Positions 26,599 to 35,999 of a stretch of DNA of 64,000 nucleotides are shown here, piece by piece. Position 1 is the first letter of the stretch. Every line of letters starts with the position of its first letter. Location of the stretch: positions 1 through 64,000 of the forward strand of contig ONHB01000001.1 in NCBI GenBank assembly GCA_900317505.1, given 5' to 3'. Position numbers and translations under genes: made by a program. The notes beneath the pieces were generated by a model. The model had not been told where the DNA came from and made no database searches. It saw only the letters and a program-made list of their open reading frames with translations. The stretch comes from an uncultured Lachnospiraceae bacterium (GTDB lineage: Bacteria > Bacillota > Clostridia > Lachnospirales > Lachnospiraceae).

Positions 26599-26762
26599 AA
26601 ATTAATAAAAATGGTTGGTAAAAAAGGAACAAAGAAGCTGAAAATGAAATCAAAAATAATTTAAAATGAGAATGGTATGCAAATAAGATAATAATGTAAA
26701 AATAAATAATATCAGTTTTATGATCAGTTATAAAGAAAACAAAATAAAAACACAAACACATG

Positions 26763-26791
26763 TTCACATATGAGCGGGGGTGTGTTATAAT
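26763..26791 (+). promoter_or_regulatory. promoter placed for a leaderless mRNA
   Basis: TTCACA (26763-26768), 17-base spacer, extended -10 TGTTATAAT (26783-26791). Standard spacing puts the transcription start at 26798, the A of the ATG of the next gene. Confidence 0.6.
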
Positions 26792-26797
26792 CACTTT

Positions 26798-27166
26798 ATG
26801 AGTGAACGTAAAAAGCATGTGATCGGATTTATCATATTGATTGGCATATGTGTCCTGGCGCTTTTATTTATGACTTTGAGACCCAAGGCGACAGGTTACT
26901 ATTGTGAGATCCTGGTTCAGGGAGAAGTGGTGGATACGCTTCCTTTATCGGAGGATGTGACAAAGCGCATTGATACTTCTGAGGGTTACAATGTGATCCG
27001 GATACAGGATGGAAGCGTTTATGTTTCAGAGGCGGACTGTCAGAACCAGATCTGTGTGAAGTCTGCGCCAATCAGCACAAACAGTCAGGTAATTTCCTGT
27101 CTGCCACATGGGCTGATCATCCGGGTTGTCGGTACAGATGAGGAGGTTGATAGCATTGCCTACTGA
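26798..27166 (+). CDS. NusG domain II-containing membrane-anchored protein
   Basis: A 122-residue protein with one N-terminal membrane helix (about 9-28) and an external NusG-II-like beta domain (YYCEILVQGEVVDTLPLS, then VYVSEADCQNQICVKSAPIS, then ISCLPHGLIIRV). The cysteines and this order match the small NusG-II proteins encoded next to Gx transporters. Its role is unknown, perhaps as an accessory part of that transporter or of a flavin/quinone-linked system. The ATG at 26798 has no ribosome binding site; the promoter lies immediately upstream. A GTG at 26780 is a less likely start. Confidence 0.8.
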   Translation: MSERKKHVIGFIILIGICVLALLFMTLRPKATGYYCEILVQGEVVDTLPLSEDVTKRIDTSEGYNVIRIQDGSVYVSEADCQNQICVKSAPISTNSQVISCLPHGLIIRVVGTDEEVDSIAY

Positions 27167-27641
27167 TAAAATCGCCAAGATGGGACTGCTTATCTGTCTG
27201 GGGATGATATTATCCTATGTCGAGACGCTGATCGTACTTGTTCCCAGTGTACCGGGAATCAAGATCGGGCTGTCCAATGCTTTGGTTATTCTGTTATTGT
27301 ATACATATGGAATGGGGTATTGTATTTTGTACCAGCTTTGCCGGATCGTGCTGACTTCCCTTTTATTTGGCAATGTTTTCGCATGCCTGTTTTCACTTGC
27401 CGGAGCCGGGTGCAGTCTTCTTATCATGTATATTTGTAAAAAGATACGTTTTATTGATGTCAGTGCCAACAGTATGATCGGAGGAATTGCCCACAATATG
27501 GCACAGCTTGCAGTTGCGGCTGTTCTGATCCATCATGCATCGGTATGGTATTATTTTCCGGTTTTACTTTTGGCCGGGGCCTTGTCCGGCTATGCGGTTG
27601 GCATGATCGGGACTATTATTTTGAGACGGAGATTATTATGA
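27156..27641 (+). CDS. Gx transporter family protein
   Basis: A 161-residue integral membrane protein with about five hydrophobic segments, of the family labelled Gx transporter or heptaprenyl diphosphate synthase component I. Motifs: PGIKIGLSNALVILLLY and MIGGIAHNMAQLAVA. The substrate is not established; a small vitamin-like or isoprenoid-related role has been suggested for relatives. The TTG at 27156 is chosen because AGGAGG (27141-27146) lies nine bases upstream; it overlaps the previous gene by 11 bases. ruvA starts in its stop codon (ATGA overlap). Confidence 0.78.
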   Translation: MPTDKIAKMGLLICLGMILSYVETLIVLVPSVPGIKIGLSNALVILLLYTYGMGYCILYQLCRIVLTSLLFGNVFACLFSLAGAGCSLLIMYICKKIRFIDVSANSMIGGIAHNMAQLAVAAVLIHHASVWYYFPVLLLAGALSGYAVGMIGTIILRRRLL

Positions 27642-28240
27642 TTGCATATATTATTGGTGAAATTACAGATATTTCGGATGATTCGGTCGTGATCGAAAAC
27701 AACGGTATGGGCTTCAATGTATTTGTGAGCAATGGATATCAATACAGCATCGGCCAGATGATAAAGATGTATACCTATACCAGCGTCAAAGAGGATTCTT
27801 TTACCTTGTTCGGGTTTGATGACAAGGACCAGCTGGCATTATTCAAGATGCTTTTGACTGTTAATGGGATCGGCCCCAAGGGTGGGCTGGCTATTTTATC
27901 CTGTATGAGTGCGGCTGACCTGCGTTTTGCAATATACAGTGGAGATGCGGCTGCGATTGCCAAGGCAAATGGAATTGGCAAAAAGACAGCCGAACGCGTG
28001 ATTTTAGATCTGAAGGACAAGATCAGTTTATCAGATACCAATGAGATACCGGCAGCACTCAGCAAAGGCAATGCATCCGTACCGGCCGGATTTGATTCGG
28101 AAAGACGTGATGCAGTAGAGGCTTTGACAGCACTCGGTTACAGTGCTTCGGAAGCAGCATCTGCGGTATCCAAAGTGGAAATGTCAGAACAGATGACGGC
28201 AGATGCCATTTTAAAGGCAGCATTGAAATATTTATTCTAA
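27638..28240 (+). CDS. ruvA: Holliday junction helicase subunit RuvA
   Basis: A 200-residue junction-binding protein. Domain I is an OB-type barrel (IIGEITDISDDSVVIENNGMGFNV). The two helix-hairpin-helix motifs are VNGIGPKGGLAIL and ANGIGKKTAERVILDLKD. Domain III at the end (YSASEAASAVSKVE and onward) contacts RuvB. The ATG at 27638 overlaps the preceding stop by four bases and has GGAG upstream. ruvB follows after 120 bases. There is no ruvC; RecU at 54612 would be the resolvase. Confidence 0.96.
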   Translation: MIAYIIGEITDISDDSVVIENNGMGFNVFVSNGYQYSIGQMIKMYTYTSVKEDSFTLFGFDDKDQLALFKMLLTVNGIGPKGGLAILSCMSAADLRFAIYSGDAAAIAKANGIGKKTAERVILDLKDKISLSDTNEIPAALSKGNASVPAGFDSERRDAVEALTALGYSASEAASAVSKVEMSEQMTADAILKAALKYLF

Positions 28241-28360
28241 CAATAAAGATACTAACAATGCAGATACTGAGGAATTATATGAAGTAATATATAGCACAAA
28301 TACAAGGAGATTATATACAGCTATAAAAAGTATTATTATTACATAACAAGGAAACATACT

Positions 28361-29371
28361 ATGGCACAACGAATTATAGAGACCTCTGTACTGGAGGAAG
28401 ACAAAAAAATAGAATCAACCCTGCGTCCACAGTCCATGGATGATTATATTGGACAGAGTAAGGCCAAGGAGACTTTAAAGATTTTTATTGAAGCGGCCCG
28501 ACAGAGAGAGGATGCTTTGGATCATATCCTGTTTTATGGACCTCCCGGACTTGGAAAGACAACACTTGCCGGTGTAATTGCCAATGAAATGGGGGCACAC
28601 CTTAAGGTGACCAGTGGACCTGCCATTGAAAAGCCAGGGGATATGGCGGCAATCTTAAGCGGCCTTTCAGATGGGGATGTTTTGTTTGTCGATGAGATCC
28701 ACAGATTAAACAAGCAGGTTGAAGAAGTCCTGTATCCGGCTATGGAAGATTATTGTATTGATATTATGATCGGAAAGGGACCGAGTGCCAAGTCAATCCG
28801 CTTAGATCTTCCCAAATTTACCCTGATCGGAGCCACAACGAGAGCCGGATTATTGTCAGCTCCGTTGAGAGACCGTTTTGGAGTGATCAACCGTCTGGAA
28901 TTTTACAGCATTGATGAACTGGTAGCCATTATTACACGTTCTGCAGCTGTTTTTGATATTGAGATTGAAAAAGAAGGTGCTGTGGAAATGGCGCGCAGAA
29001 GCAGAGGCACGCCACGTATTGCCAATAGACTGTTACGCAGAGTAAGAGATTTTGCACAGGTGCGTTATGATGGTGTCATTACCGAAGAGGTAGCCAGACA
29101 GGCACTGGATCTATTGGATGTTGACAAGCTTGGCTTAGACCATGTTGACCGCAACCTTCTTATGACCATGATCGACAAATTTGGAGGCGGACCGGTCGGA
29201 CTGGATACCCTGGCCGCTGCAACCGGAGAAGATGCCGGTACGATCGAAGATGTCAATGAGCCATACCTGATCAAAAACGGACTGATCAACCGTACACCAA
29301 GAGGGCGTGTTGCTACTGAAAATGCGTATCTGCATTTCGGACTTTCTTTCCCTGACAATAAAAACGCCTGA
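28361..29371 (+). CDS. ruvB: Holliday junction helicase subunit RuvB
   Basis: A 336-residue AAA+ motor that drives branch migration with RuvA. Walker [12 protein letters not shown] (about residue 61), Walker [11 protein letters not shown], sensor 1 [21 protein letters not shown] with the arginine finger, and the C-terminal winged helix ([24 protein letters not shown]). Full length. The ATG at 28361 has AAGGA upstream. Confidence 0.98.
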   Translation: MAQRIIETSVLEEDKKIESTLRPQSMDDYIGQSKAKETLKIFIEAARQREDALDHILFYGPPGLGKTTLAGVIANEMGAHLKVTSGPAIEKPGDMAAILSGLSDGDVLFVDEIHRLNKQVEEVLYPAMEDYCIDIMIGKGPSAKSIRLDLPKFTLIGATTRAGLLSAPLRDRFGVINRLEFYSIDELVAIITRSAAVFDIEIEKEGAVEMARRSRGTPRIANRLLRRVRDFAQVRYDGVITEEVARQALDLLDVDKLGLDHVDRNLLMTMIDKFGGGPVGLDTLAAATGEDAGTIEDVNEPYLIKNGLINRTPRGRVATENAYLHFGLSFPDNKNA

Positions 29372-29397
29372 AAATGGTACAAAAAATCGAAAAACAG

Positions 29398-29425
29398 TTG
29401 TTTTCTCATAAGATTCTGATATAAT
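29398..29425 (+). promoter_or_regulatory. predicted promoter of zapA
   Basis: TTGTTT (29398-29403), 16-base spacer, extended -10 TGATATAAT (29417-29425); the leader would be about 75 bases. Confidence 0.55.
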
Positions 29426-29505
29426 ATATCTTGTATGTTGTCGGATGAACAGATGGCATATATTGTGTTGACAGATATCATGTCGTAGATCAGGGAGAAA
29501 ACATT

Positions 29506-29913
29506 ATGTCAGTTAAGACGGAAACAGAAGTTGTTATCGGTGGAAAATCATATACATTAAGCGGCAGTGAAAGCGCAGAATATCTGCAGAGAGTCGCATT
29601 TTATATTAACAATAAATTATCTGAATACAATAAGATCGAAAGCTTCCGCAAGCAGTCTACGGAGTTTCGTAATATCCTGTTAGAGCTGAATATTGCGGAT
29701 GATTTGTTTAAAGCCAAGCAGAAGGTGGCTGATCTTGAGGATGAATTGGAGCGCAAGGAAAAGGAGCTGTACGATCTGAAGCATGAGCTGATTTCATCAC
29801 AGATCAAGTTGGATAATGCCGAGAAAAATGTCAAGTCTCTGCAGTCGGAAGTAAACGACAGTACCAAAAAAATTGTCCGGCTGGAAGCACAGTTAAAGGG
29901 TGCAAAGGCCTGA
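29506..29913 (+). CDS. zapA: cell division protein ZapA
   Basis: A 135-residue protein that cross-links FtsZ filaments at midcell. Residues 1-65 form the ZapA globular head (TEVVIGGKSYTLSG, then EYLQRVAFYINNKL), and residues about 65-133 a long charged coiled coil (heptads such as ADLEDELERKEKELYDLKHE). The start has AGGGAG upstream. A terminator follows. Confidence 0.9.
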   Translation: MSVKTETEVVIGGKSYTLSGSESAEYLQRVAFYINNKLSEYNKIESFRKQSTEFRNILLELNIADDLFKAKQKVADLEDELERKEKELYDLKHELISSQIKLDNAEKNVKSLQSEVNDSTKKIVRLEAQLKGAKA

Positions 29914-29934
29914 TTTTATTTGCAATTATTTATG

Positions 29935-29969
29935 AGGTTGTTGTGTGTATGCGACAACCTTTTTCTTTG
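29935..29969 (+). terminator. intrinsic terminator after zapA
   Basis: AGGTTGTTG and CGACAACCT pair (one wobble) around TGTGTATG, 29935-29960, followed by TTTTTC TTT. Confidence 0.8.
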
Positions 29970-29988
29970 ACAAAAATGGGAGGTTATA

Positions 29989-32178
29989 TTGAAAAGACCG
30001 GAATTACTGGCACCGGCAGGTGATATGGACTGCTTTATGGCGGCTGTCAATGCTGGGGCGGATGCGATTTATTTAGGTGGAGAAGAATATGGTGCAAGAG
30101 CGTATGCCTCCAATTTTTCCAAAGAAGAATTGTGTGAGGCTATTTGTTATGCACATCTGTTTGGTGTAAAGGTATACCTGACGGTCAATACTCTGGTAAA
30201 AGAGCGTGAGTTTGGCCGTTTGAATGACTTTATCAGACCCTTTTATGATGCTGGGCTTGATGGTGTGATCGTGCAGGATCTCGGTGTTTTATATCAGCTT
30301 CATGATGATTTTAAGGGACTGGAACTTCATGCAAGCACCCAGATGGCAATCGCCAATTCCTATGGTGCGGGATTTTTAAAGAGTTTTGATGTCTGCCGGA
30401 TCGTACCGGCAAGAGAATTGTCCATGGATGAGCTAAATCATATCCGGAAAAAGGTTAAGATAGATATGGAGGTCTTTATCCACGGAGCAATGTGTTACTG
30501 TTATTCGGGACATTGCTTATATAGCAGCTTTTTAGGTGGCAGGAGCGGTAACAGAGGACGTTGTGCGGGACCCTGTCGTCTTCCGTTTGATGCATTTGGA
30601 CAAAAGGAAGTATATCCGCTTAGCTTAAAGGATATGTGTACTATTTCCATGTTGCCGGAACTGATCGACAACGGAATTGATTCTTTCAAGATAGAAGGCC
30701 GTATGAAAAATTCCTATTATGTGGCAGGGGTGACTTCCATCTATCGTAAATATATTGACCTCTATCTGCAAAATAAGGATTCCCAGTCAGACTTTCAGGT
30801 TTCTGATGAGGATTATGAGCTTTTGAAAAAGCTGTACCTGCGTTCGGATCTGCAGGACGGTTATTTTCACAGACACAACGGACGTGAAATGATCACCATG
30901 CACAGTCCGAGCTATGCTGTAGCGGATGATAAGGAATTTGAAAATATTAAAAATCAGTATCTGGATAAAAATCGCAAGCTTTCACTGATAGCAAGCGTCG
31001 TTGTCCGCGCCGGTCAGCCGGTGTCACTGACTGTAAGGGATGAGCTTGGACATGTGGACTTTGCACAGTCTGAGGAAGTTGTTTCAGTAGCTGAGAAAAG
31101 ACCTATTTCAGAGGCAGATATACGAAAGCAGATAAACAAGACGGGGAATACGCCGTTTCAATTTGATTCTGTTTCTGTTATAATGGATGATAACGTTTTT
31201 GTTTCTCTCAAAACACTGGGAGAGGTTAAAAGACAGGCGCTTGATCAGATTAAAGATCGGATTTTAAAAGATGCCAGAAAAAGAACGCTTGACTTTACGC
31301 TGAAGGGGTTGGACCAAACAAAGAATCATCAAAAAGTTGAAATAAAAGGAAGTGGCAGATACAGAGTTTCCTGTCAGACAATCAGACAGTTGCGGTATCT
31401 GATCGAGGTCTGTTTTGATTATAAAGGGATTGATGCTGTTGAAATTCAGGCATTTTTATTATCGGAGCTTGATGAAAAACTGGTATATGAGTTACAACAA
31501 CTTAAAATCTCAGGTATCAGGATTTATTTACGATTTCCGCCCGTATTCAGGAAAAAGGCATCAGATTGGATGGACAACTATCTTTTCCTGCTACAATCTG
31601 CTCTTTTTGATGGATTTTATTGTAATAATCTGGATTCTTTAGCTTATATTCAACAAAACAGGCTCGTTAAAAATAAACAGATCATGGCGGATTATGGTCT
31701 TTACATTTTCAATGCCCAAGCGGCAGCCTTTCTCCATTCAGAGGGGGTAACCGGAATGGTTGTTCCTTATGAACTGACACATTATGAATGGCTGGATTTT
31801 GAAAAGGCGGTAGCAGAACGTGACATGGCTTCGGAATATCTTATATATGGGCATATTCCGTTTATGCGGACAGCCAACTGTGTCAAAAAAACATTTGGTA
31901 AATGCAATGGCAAAAATGAAGTGATCACGATTAAAGACCGGACTCATACTGTTATTCCGGTTCTCAATCAGTGTGAGGCCTGTGAAAATACCATTTACAA
32001 CAGTGTGCCTGTTTCTCTTCATGATGAAAAGAAAAAGATAAAAGCCGATTATTTCCGGCTTTCGTTTACAATTGAAAATGAAGATCAGATGACAAACGTG
32101 CTGGATATCTTTATAAAAGGCAAGGGCCGGGTCTCTTATGAATATACAAAGGGACATTTTAAGAAAGGAATCGAATAA
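29989..32178 (+). CDS. U32 family peptidase / RlhA-like protein
   Basis: A 729-residue protein. Residues 1-330 match the U32 family core: PELLAPAGDMDCFMAAVNAGAD, then the cysteine-rich block CYCYSGHCLYSSFLGGRSGN and GRCAGPCRLPF near 168-205, which probably binds an iron-sulfur cluster. IDSFKIEGRMKN is the family signature. Members known in detail act in tRNA/rRNA hydroxylation rather than proteolysis; which modification this one makes is not clear. The rest is the longer C-terminal collagenase-like part. It starts with TTG at 29989 behind GGGAGG. Confidence 0.88.
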   Translation: MKRPELLAPAGDMDCFMAAVNAGADAIYLGGEEYGARAYASNFSKEELCEAICYAHLFGVKVYLTVNTLVKEREFGRLNDFIRPFYDAGLDGVIVQDLGVLYQLHDDFKGLELHASTQMAIANSYGAGFLKSFDVCRIVPARELSMDELNHIRKKVKIDMEVFIHGAMCYCYSGHCLYSSFLGGRSGNRGRCAGPCRLPFDAFGQKEVYPLSLKDMCTISMLPELIDNGIDSFKIEGRMKNSYYVAGVTSIYRKYIDLYLQNKDSQSDFQVSDEDYELLKKLYLRSDLQDGYFHRHNGREMITMHSPSYAVADDKEFENIKNQYLDKNRKLSLIASVVVRAGQPVSLTVRDELGHVDFAQSEEVVSVAEKRPISEADIRKQINKTGNTPFQFDSVSVIMDDNVFVSLKTLGEVKRQALDQIKDRILKDARKRTLDFTLKGLDQTKNHQKVEIKGSGRYRVSCQTIRQLRYLIEVCFDYKGIDAVEIQAFLLSELDEKLVYELQQLKISGIRIYLRFPPVFRKKASDWMDNYLFLLQSALFDGFYCNNLDSLAYIQQNRLVKNKQIMADYGLYIFNAQAAAFLHSEGVTGMVVPYELTHYEWLDFEKAVAERDMASEYLIYGHIPFMRTANCVKKTFGKCNGKNEVITIKDRTHTVIPVLNQCEACENTIYNSVPVSLHDEKKKIKADYFRLSFTIENEDQMTNVLDIFIKGKGRVSYEYTKGHFKKGIE

Positions 32179-32181
32179 ACA

Positions 32182-33516
32182 ATGGCTTTGGTTATTTCGG
32201 ATATGTCAAAATATGTGATAGCCGTTTTTATGGCGATTTTCACATTTGAATCATTTATAGCTTTCAGAGGCAGGGATGAAGAAAAGAAAGAGGGCATTTA
32301 TACAAGACAGGTTATCTGTATGTTTTTGGTGCACTTTGTTTCTTTTGCTGCGATCTGCCTTGAAACGAGTGATCTGTCCTATATTATTTTTTACGGTTTC
32401 CAGCAGATCCTGCTTTTTGCAACGATTGCTATTTACCGCGTTATGTACAAGGATGTGAGTAAGCTCCTTTTAAACAACATGTGTATGCTGCTTTCCATTG
32501 GTTTTGTCATTCTCACGCGTCTTGATTATGATAAGGCATTAAAGCAGTTCAGGATTGTTGCAATCTCGCTTGTTATCTGTATTGCGATACCGTATTTATT
32601 AAAGAAATTCCGCTTTCTGGACCGTTTCGCATGGGTATATGCCATTATCGGTGTATTGGCATTGGGAATCGTGCTGTTTTTGGGATCGCTGACCCATGGC
32701 TCCAAAATTTCATATACCATTGCAGGTTATACCTTCCAGCCGTCGGAGTTTGTAAAAATTGTATTTGTCTTTTTTGTTGCGGCGATGCTTGCCCATTCCA
32801 AAAGCTTCGGGCAGATTGTCATTACCTCCTGTGTGGCTGCGGCACATGTCATAATTCTTGTGGCATCCAAGGATCTTGGTAGTGCACTTATTTTCTTTGT
32901 TGTATATGTGGCCATGGTATTTACTGCAACACACAATTATTTTTATCTGATTCTCGGTACGCTTGGCGGATGTGCCGCCTGTGTGATCGCATACAAATTG
33001 TTTACCCATGTCCAGGTACGTGTCCAGGCATGGAGAGATCCGTGGTCCTATATTGACGGCAAAGGATATCAGATCACGCAGTCACTTTTTGCAATCGGTA
33101 CCGGTGGATGGTTTGGTATGGGACTGTATCAGGGTGATCCAACCTCCATTCCCTATGTAGAGGCGGACTTTATTTTCTCAGCCATTGCAGAAGAAATGGG
33201 CGTTATATTCAGTATCTGCCTGGTACTGGTCTGCCTGAGCAGTTTTATCGCTTTTATGTATATTGCGATGCGCCTTAAAAATGAGTTTTACCGTAATGTC
33301 GCAGTCGGACTTGCCGTTACATATATTTTCCAGATTTTTCTGACGATCGGTGGCGGAACCAAGTTTATCCCGCTTACCGGTGTGACCCTTCCTCTTGTCA
33401 GCTATGGAGGAAGTAGTGTACTGACAACGATTATCATGTTTTGCATTATACAGGGCTTGTATTGTATAAAAGCGCAGGAAGGAGGCCGTCATGTCAAAGT
33501 CAAAGAAGATGATTGA
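32182..33516 (+). CDS. FtsW/RodA/SpoVE family peptidoglycan polymerase
   Basis: A 444-residue membrane protein with about ten or more membrane segments, a SEDS-family glycan polymerase that extends peptidoglycan from lipid II. Conserved stretches are FQPSEFVKI (residues about 189-197), SKDLGSALIFF, GYQITQSLFAIGTGGWFGMG, DFIFSAIAEEMG and GVTLPLVSYGGSS. An extra N-terminal domain of about 140 residues holds several additional helices. The class B PBP gene overlaps its last 26 bases, forming the usual SEDS-bPBP pair. Whether it serves elongation, division or spore cortex cannot be told here. Confidence 0.92.
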   Translation: MALVISDMSKYVIAVFMAIFTFESFIAFRGRDEEKKEGIYTRQVICMFLVHFVSFAAICLETSDLSYIIFYGFQQILLFATIAIYRVMYKDVSKLLLNNMCMLLSIGFVILTRLDYDKALKQFRIVAISLVICIAIPYLLKKFRFLDRFAWVYAIIGVLALGIVLFLGSLTHGSKISYTIAGYTFQPSEFVKIVFVFFVAAMLAHSKSFGQIVITSCVAAAHVIILVASKDLGSALIFFVVYVAMVFTATHNYFYLILGTLGGCAACVIAYKLFTHVQVRVQAWRDPWSYIDGKGYQITQSLFAIGTGGWFGMGLYQGDPTSIPYVEADFIFSAIAEEMGVIFSICLVLVCLSSFIAFMYIAMRLKNEFYRNVAVGLAVTYIFQIFLTIGGGTKFIPLTGVTLPLVSYGGSSVLTTIIMFCIIQGLYCIKAQEGGRHVKVKEDD

Positions 33517-35017
33517 TGAATTTGAAGATGATGAATTATATGATGAAGAACCGCTTCCGGCCAAAAAGAAAAAGAAAAACGGCAGCCACAAGAAGGATAA
33601 GCATAAAAACCGCGAGATCTGGATCGTAACATATATTTTTATGTTTCTTATGCTGGCTGTTATTGGTCATGAGATCAAATTTGTTTATTCGGACAGTGAA
33701 ATGGTAATCAACAACTCATACAATCCCAGACAGGAGATTTTAGCACAGAAAAATGTGCGTGGATCGATTCTGGCTGATGATGGTTCTGTCCTTGCACAGA
33801 CTGTGCGTGCCAGTGACGGAACCGAAAAAAGAGTGTATCCGTATTCCAATTTATTTGCTCATGTTGTTGGTTTTTCTACCAAGGGAAAGACAGGAATTGA
33901 GTATCTTGGCAATATGAATATGCTGACTTCCAATGCGTCCTTGACCGAAAAGATCCAGAAAGAAATTTCCGCTGAAAAGACAATCGGTGACAATGTTGTG
34001 ACGACACTCAATGTGGATCTGCAAAAGGTCGCTTACGAGGCACTCGGTGTTTATGATGGAGCTATCATTGTATCAGAGCCTTCTACCGGAAAAATCTTAG
34101 CCATGGTTTCCAAGCCGGACTTTGATCCAAACAGCATCGTGGATACATGGGACAGCCTTGTCAATGACAGCTCAAGCAGCGTGCTGGTCAATCGTGCCAC
34201 ACAGGGACTGTATCCTCCGGGATCTACCTTCAAAATGATAACAGCACTGGCTTATTACCGTCAGAACGGCGGGGATGTATCCAATTATCATTTTAACTGC
34301 AACGGTTCATTTACTTACAATGGCGACAGGATCAACTGCTATCACGGTTCCAGCCACGGCAGTGTTGATTTTGCCACAAGCTTTGCCAAATCGTGCAATT
34401 CTTCCTTTGCCAATATCGGACTTTCTCTTGATCTTGCCGGACTGGAAGAGACTTGTGAGGATCTGATGTTCAATGAAGATCTGGATCTTAAATTTACAAC
34501 GGCGCAGAGCAAGTATGTGCTTGGAACAAGTGCCAATTCCTATGATATCATGCAGACCTCGATTGGTCAGGGCAAGACACAGATCACTCCGCTTTTACTC
34601 AATATGATCACCTGTGCGATCGCCAATAAGGGGACAGTCGAGACACCGTATCTGATCGACCGGATCGAAAGCTACAACGGAAATGTGGTAAAATCTTTTT
34701 CACCGCAGGAATACAAGACGATCATGACAGAGGATGAAGCAGAGTTCTTAAAGGAAATGATGACAGGGGTTGTTGAGAGAGGAACTGCATCCAAGCTGAA
34801 AGGCTTATCTTATACAGCTGCCGGAAAGACCGGTTCTGCGGAGTACAGTGCAGACAAATCCGACAGTCATGCATGGTTTACAGGATTTGCCCCGGTGGAT
34901 GATCCGCAGGTATGTGTGACCATTATTGTGGAGGGAGCCGGCTCCGGAGGAGAATATGCCGTTCCTATGGCAAAACGTATTTTTGATACATATTTTCAGT
35001 CAAAGGGCTTGAATTAA
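33491..35017 (+). CDS. class B penicillin-binding protein (peptidoglycan transpeptidase)
   Basis: A 508-residue cell-wall cross-linking enzyme. The cytoplasmic N-terminal tail (1-40) is extremely acidic and then lysine-rich; one membrane helix follows at about 44-62. The transpeptidase domain has the active serine S245 in PPGSTFKM (SxxK), SCN in the SxN box and K446 in GKTGSAEY. The length is short, without PASTA repeats, like PbpA/PBP2-type partners of SEDS proteins. The gene starts inside the preceding SEDS gene with AGGAGG there. Confidence 0.93.
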   Translation: MSKSKKMIDEFEDDELYDEEPLPAKKKKKNGSHKKDKHKNREIWIVTYIFMFLMLAVIGHEIKFVYSDSEMVINNSYNPRQEILAQKNVRGSILADDGSVLAQTVRASDGTEKRVYPYSNLFAHVVGFSTKGKTGIEYLGNMNMLTSNASLTEKIQKEISAEKTIGDNVVTTLNVDLQKVAYEALGVYDGAIIVSEPSTGKILAMVSKPDFDPNSIVDTWDSLVNDSSSSVLVNRATQGLYPPGSTFKMITALAYYRQNGGDVSNYHFNCNGSFTYNGDRINCYHGSSHGSVDFATSFAKSCNSSFANIGLSLDLAGLEETCEDLMFNEDLDLKFTTAQSKYVLGTSANSYDIMQTSIGQGKTQITPLLLNMITCAIANKGTVETPYLIDRIESYNGNVVKSFSPQEYKTIMTEDEAEFLKEMMTGVVERGTASKLKGLSYTAAGKTGSAEYSADKSDSHAWFTGFAPVDDPQVCVTIIVEGAGSGGEYAVPMAKRIFDTYFQSKGLN

Positions 35018-35049
35018 AAGATAAATCGGAATATTCGGCTATCTTTTTT
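35017..35049 (+). terminator. weak terminator after the PBP gene
   Basis: AAGATA and TATCTT arms 16 bases apart, then TTTTTT. Low GC, so only moderately convincing. Confidence 0.45.
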
Positions 35050-35099
35050 AGAAATAGTATAGTAAAATATTAATAATATATTGAAGGAGGGTTACAGGC

Positions 35100-35987
35100 A
35101 TGTTTGATCAGATTTTTGGAAACTATTTGGTACAGGCCGGAAAATTGACAAAAGAACAGCTTGAAGAAGTGATTAAATATGAGAGCAGTGTGAGAGTAAA
35201 GCTCGGTACAATAGCGGTCGCTGAAAAGTTAATGACAGATAAACAGGCTGAAGAAGTAAACCAGTTACAGGCAGTGATGGACAAGCGTTTTGGAGATATC
35301 GCTGTTGAGAAGGGGTATTTGACAGACGACCAGGTTGGTCAATTATTGAAAAAACAGGGAAATGCATACATGATTTTTGTTCAGACGCTGATCGATCACA
35401 ATATCATGACCATGGATGAAGTGGATGCAGCCTTAAAGGGTTATCAGGAGACACAGGGATTTGCAGAATCGGATATGGGAGATCTGATGAGCGGTGATAT
35501 TGAACGCATCGTCAAATTATTCCTTCCGGCCAATACAGATCTGCATGACAGATTATGCGGTATTGCGATCCGTACTTTGATCCGTCTGATCAATTCAAGC
35601 GCATATGTATCCAAGGCATTTTTGGTAGATCAGATCTTGGCAGACAATTTTGCCATGCAGGCAATGAAGGGCGATCATGCGATTGTCTCCGGTTTTGCCG
35701 GATGTGGTAACAGCCTGCTTGCAGTAGCTGATCCGTTTGCAGGAGAAGAATTTGATACAGTTGATCTGGATGCTCTGGATGCAGTCGGTGAGTTTACTAA
35801 TTGTATCAATGGATTGTTTGCATCTGAACTGAGCAAGGAAAACGTTGACGTGGACATGCTTCCACCGGAATTTTATGATCATCCGGTCAGCATTTCGGGC
35901 AGTCAGTTCTGCGTATTCCCGATCCATATCGGTAGTGATGTGATCAATTTTATTATGACGATAGATTCAGAGTTAACGGTACAGTAG
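35100..35987 (+). CDS. CheX-type CheY-P phosphatase with N-terminal MshEN-like repeats
   Basis: A 295-residue cytoplasmic protein. Residues 5-116 hold four related repeats of about 29 residues, the best being RFGDIAVEKGYLTDDQVGQL (63-82) with LLKKQ after it, like the nucleotide-binding MshEN motif found in GspE/MshE-type ATPases, where such repeats bind c-di-GMP. Residues about 140-292 resemble CheX/CheC: D227-x3-E231-x2-N234 fits the phosphatase active-site consensus, with Pro256 downstream. A CheY-like gene starts 12 bases later and is the likely substrate. AGGAGGG precedes the ATG. No ATPase domain is present. Confidence 0.75.
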   Translation: MFDQIFGNYLVQAGKLTKEQLEEVIKYESSVRVKLGTIAVAEKLMTDKQAEEVNQLQAVMDKRFGDIAVEKGYLTDDQVGQLLKKQGNAYMIFVQTLIDHNIMTMDEVDAALKGYQETQGFAESDMGDLMSGDIERIVKLFLPANTDLHDRLCGIAIRTLIRLINSSAYVSKAFLVDQILADNFAMQAMKGDHAIVSGFAGCGNSLLAVADPFAGEEFDTVDLDALDAVGEFTNCINGLFASELSKENVDVDMLPPEFYDHPVSISGSQFCVFPIHIGSDVINFIMTIDSELTVQ

Positions 35988-35999
35988 GAGGATATAAAA

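Larger units (their letters stand above)
26484..26797. other. 314-base gap without a gene
   Basis: Holds the leuD terminator (26522-26598), about 160 bases of very AT-rich DNA in which I see no gene or RNA, and the promoter of the NusG-II gene (26763-26791). A minus-strand frame of 73 codons across it is Phe/Ile-rich and looks like chance. Confidence 0.6.

Noticed and set aside
26597-26818. Minus-strand frame of 73 codons in the gap before the NusG-II gene
   Set aside because: Phe/Ile/Leu-rich product of very AT-rich DNA, overlaps a promoter on the other strand, no ribosome binding site.
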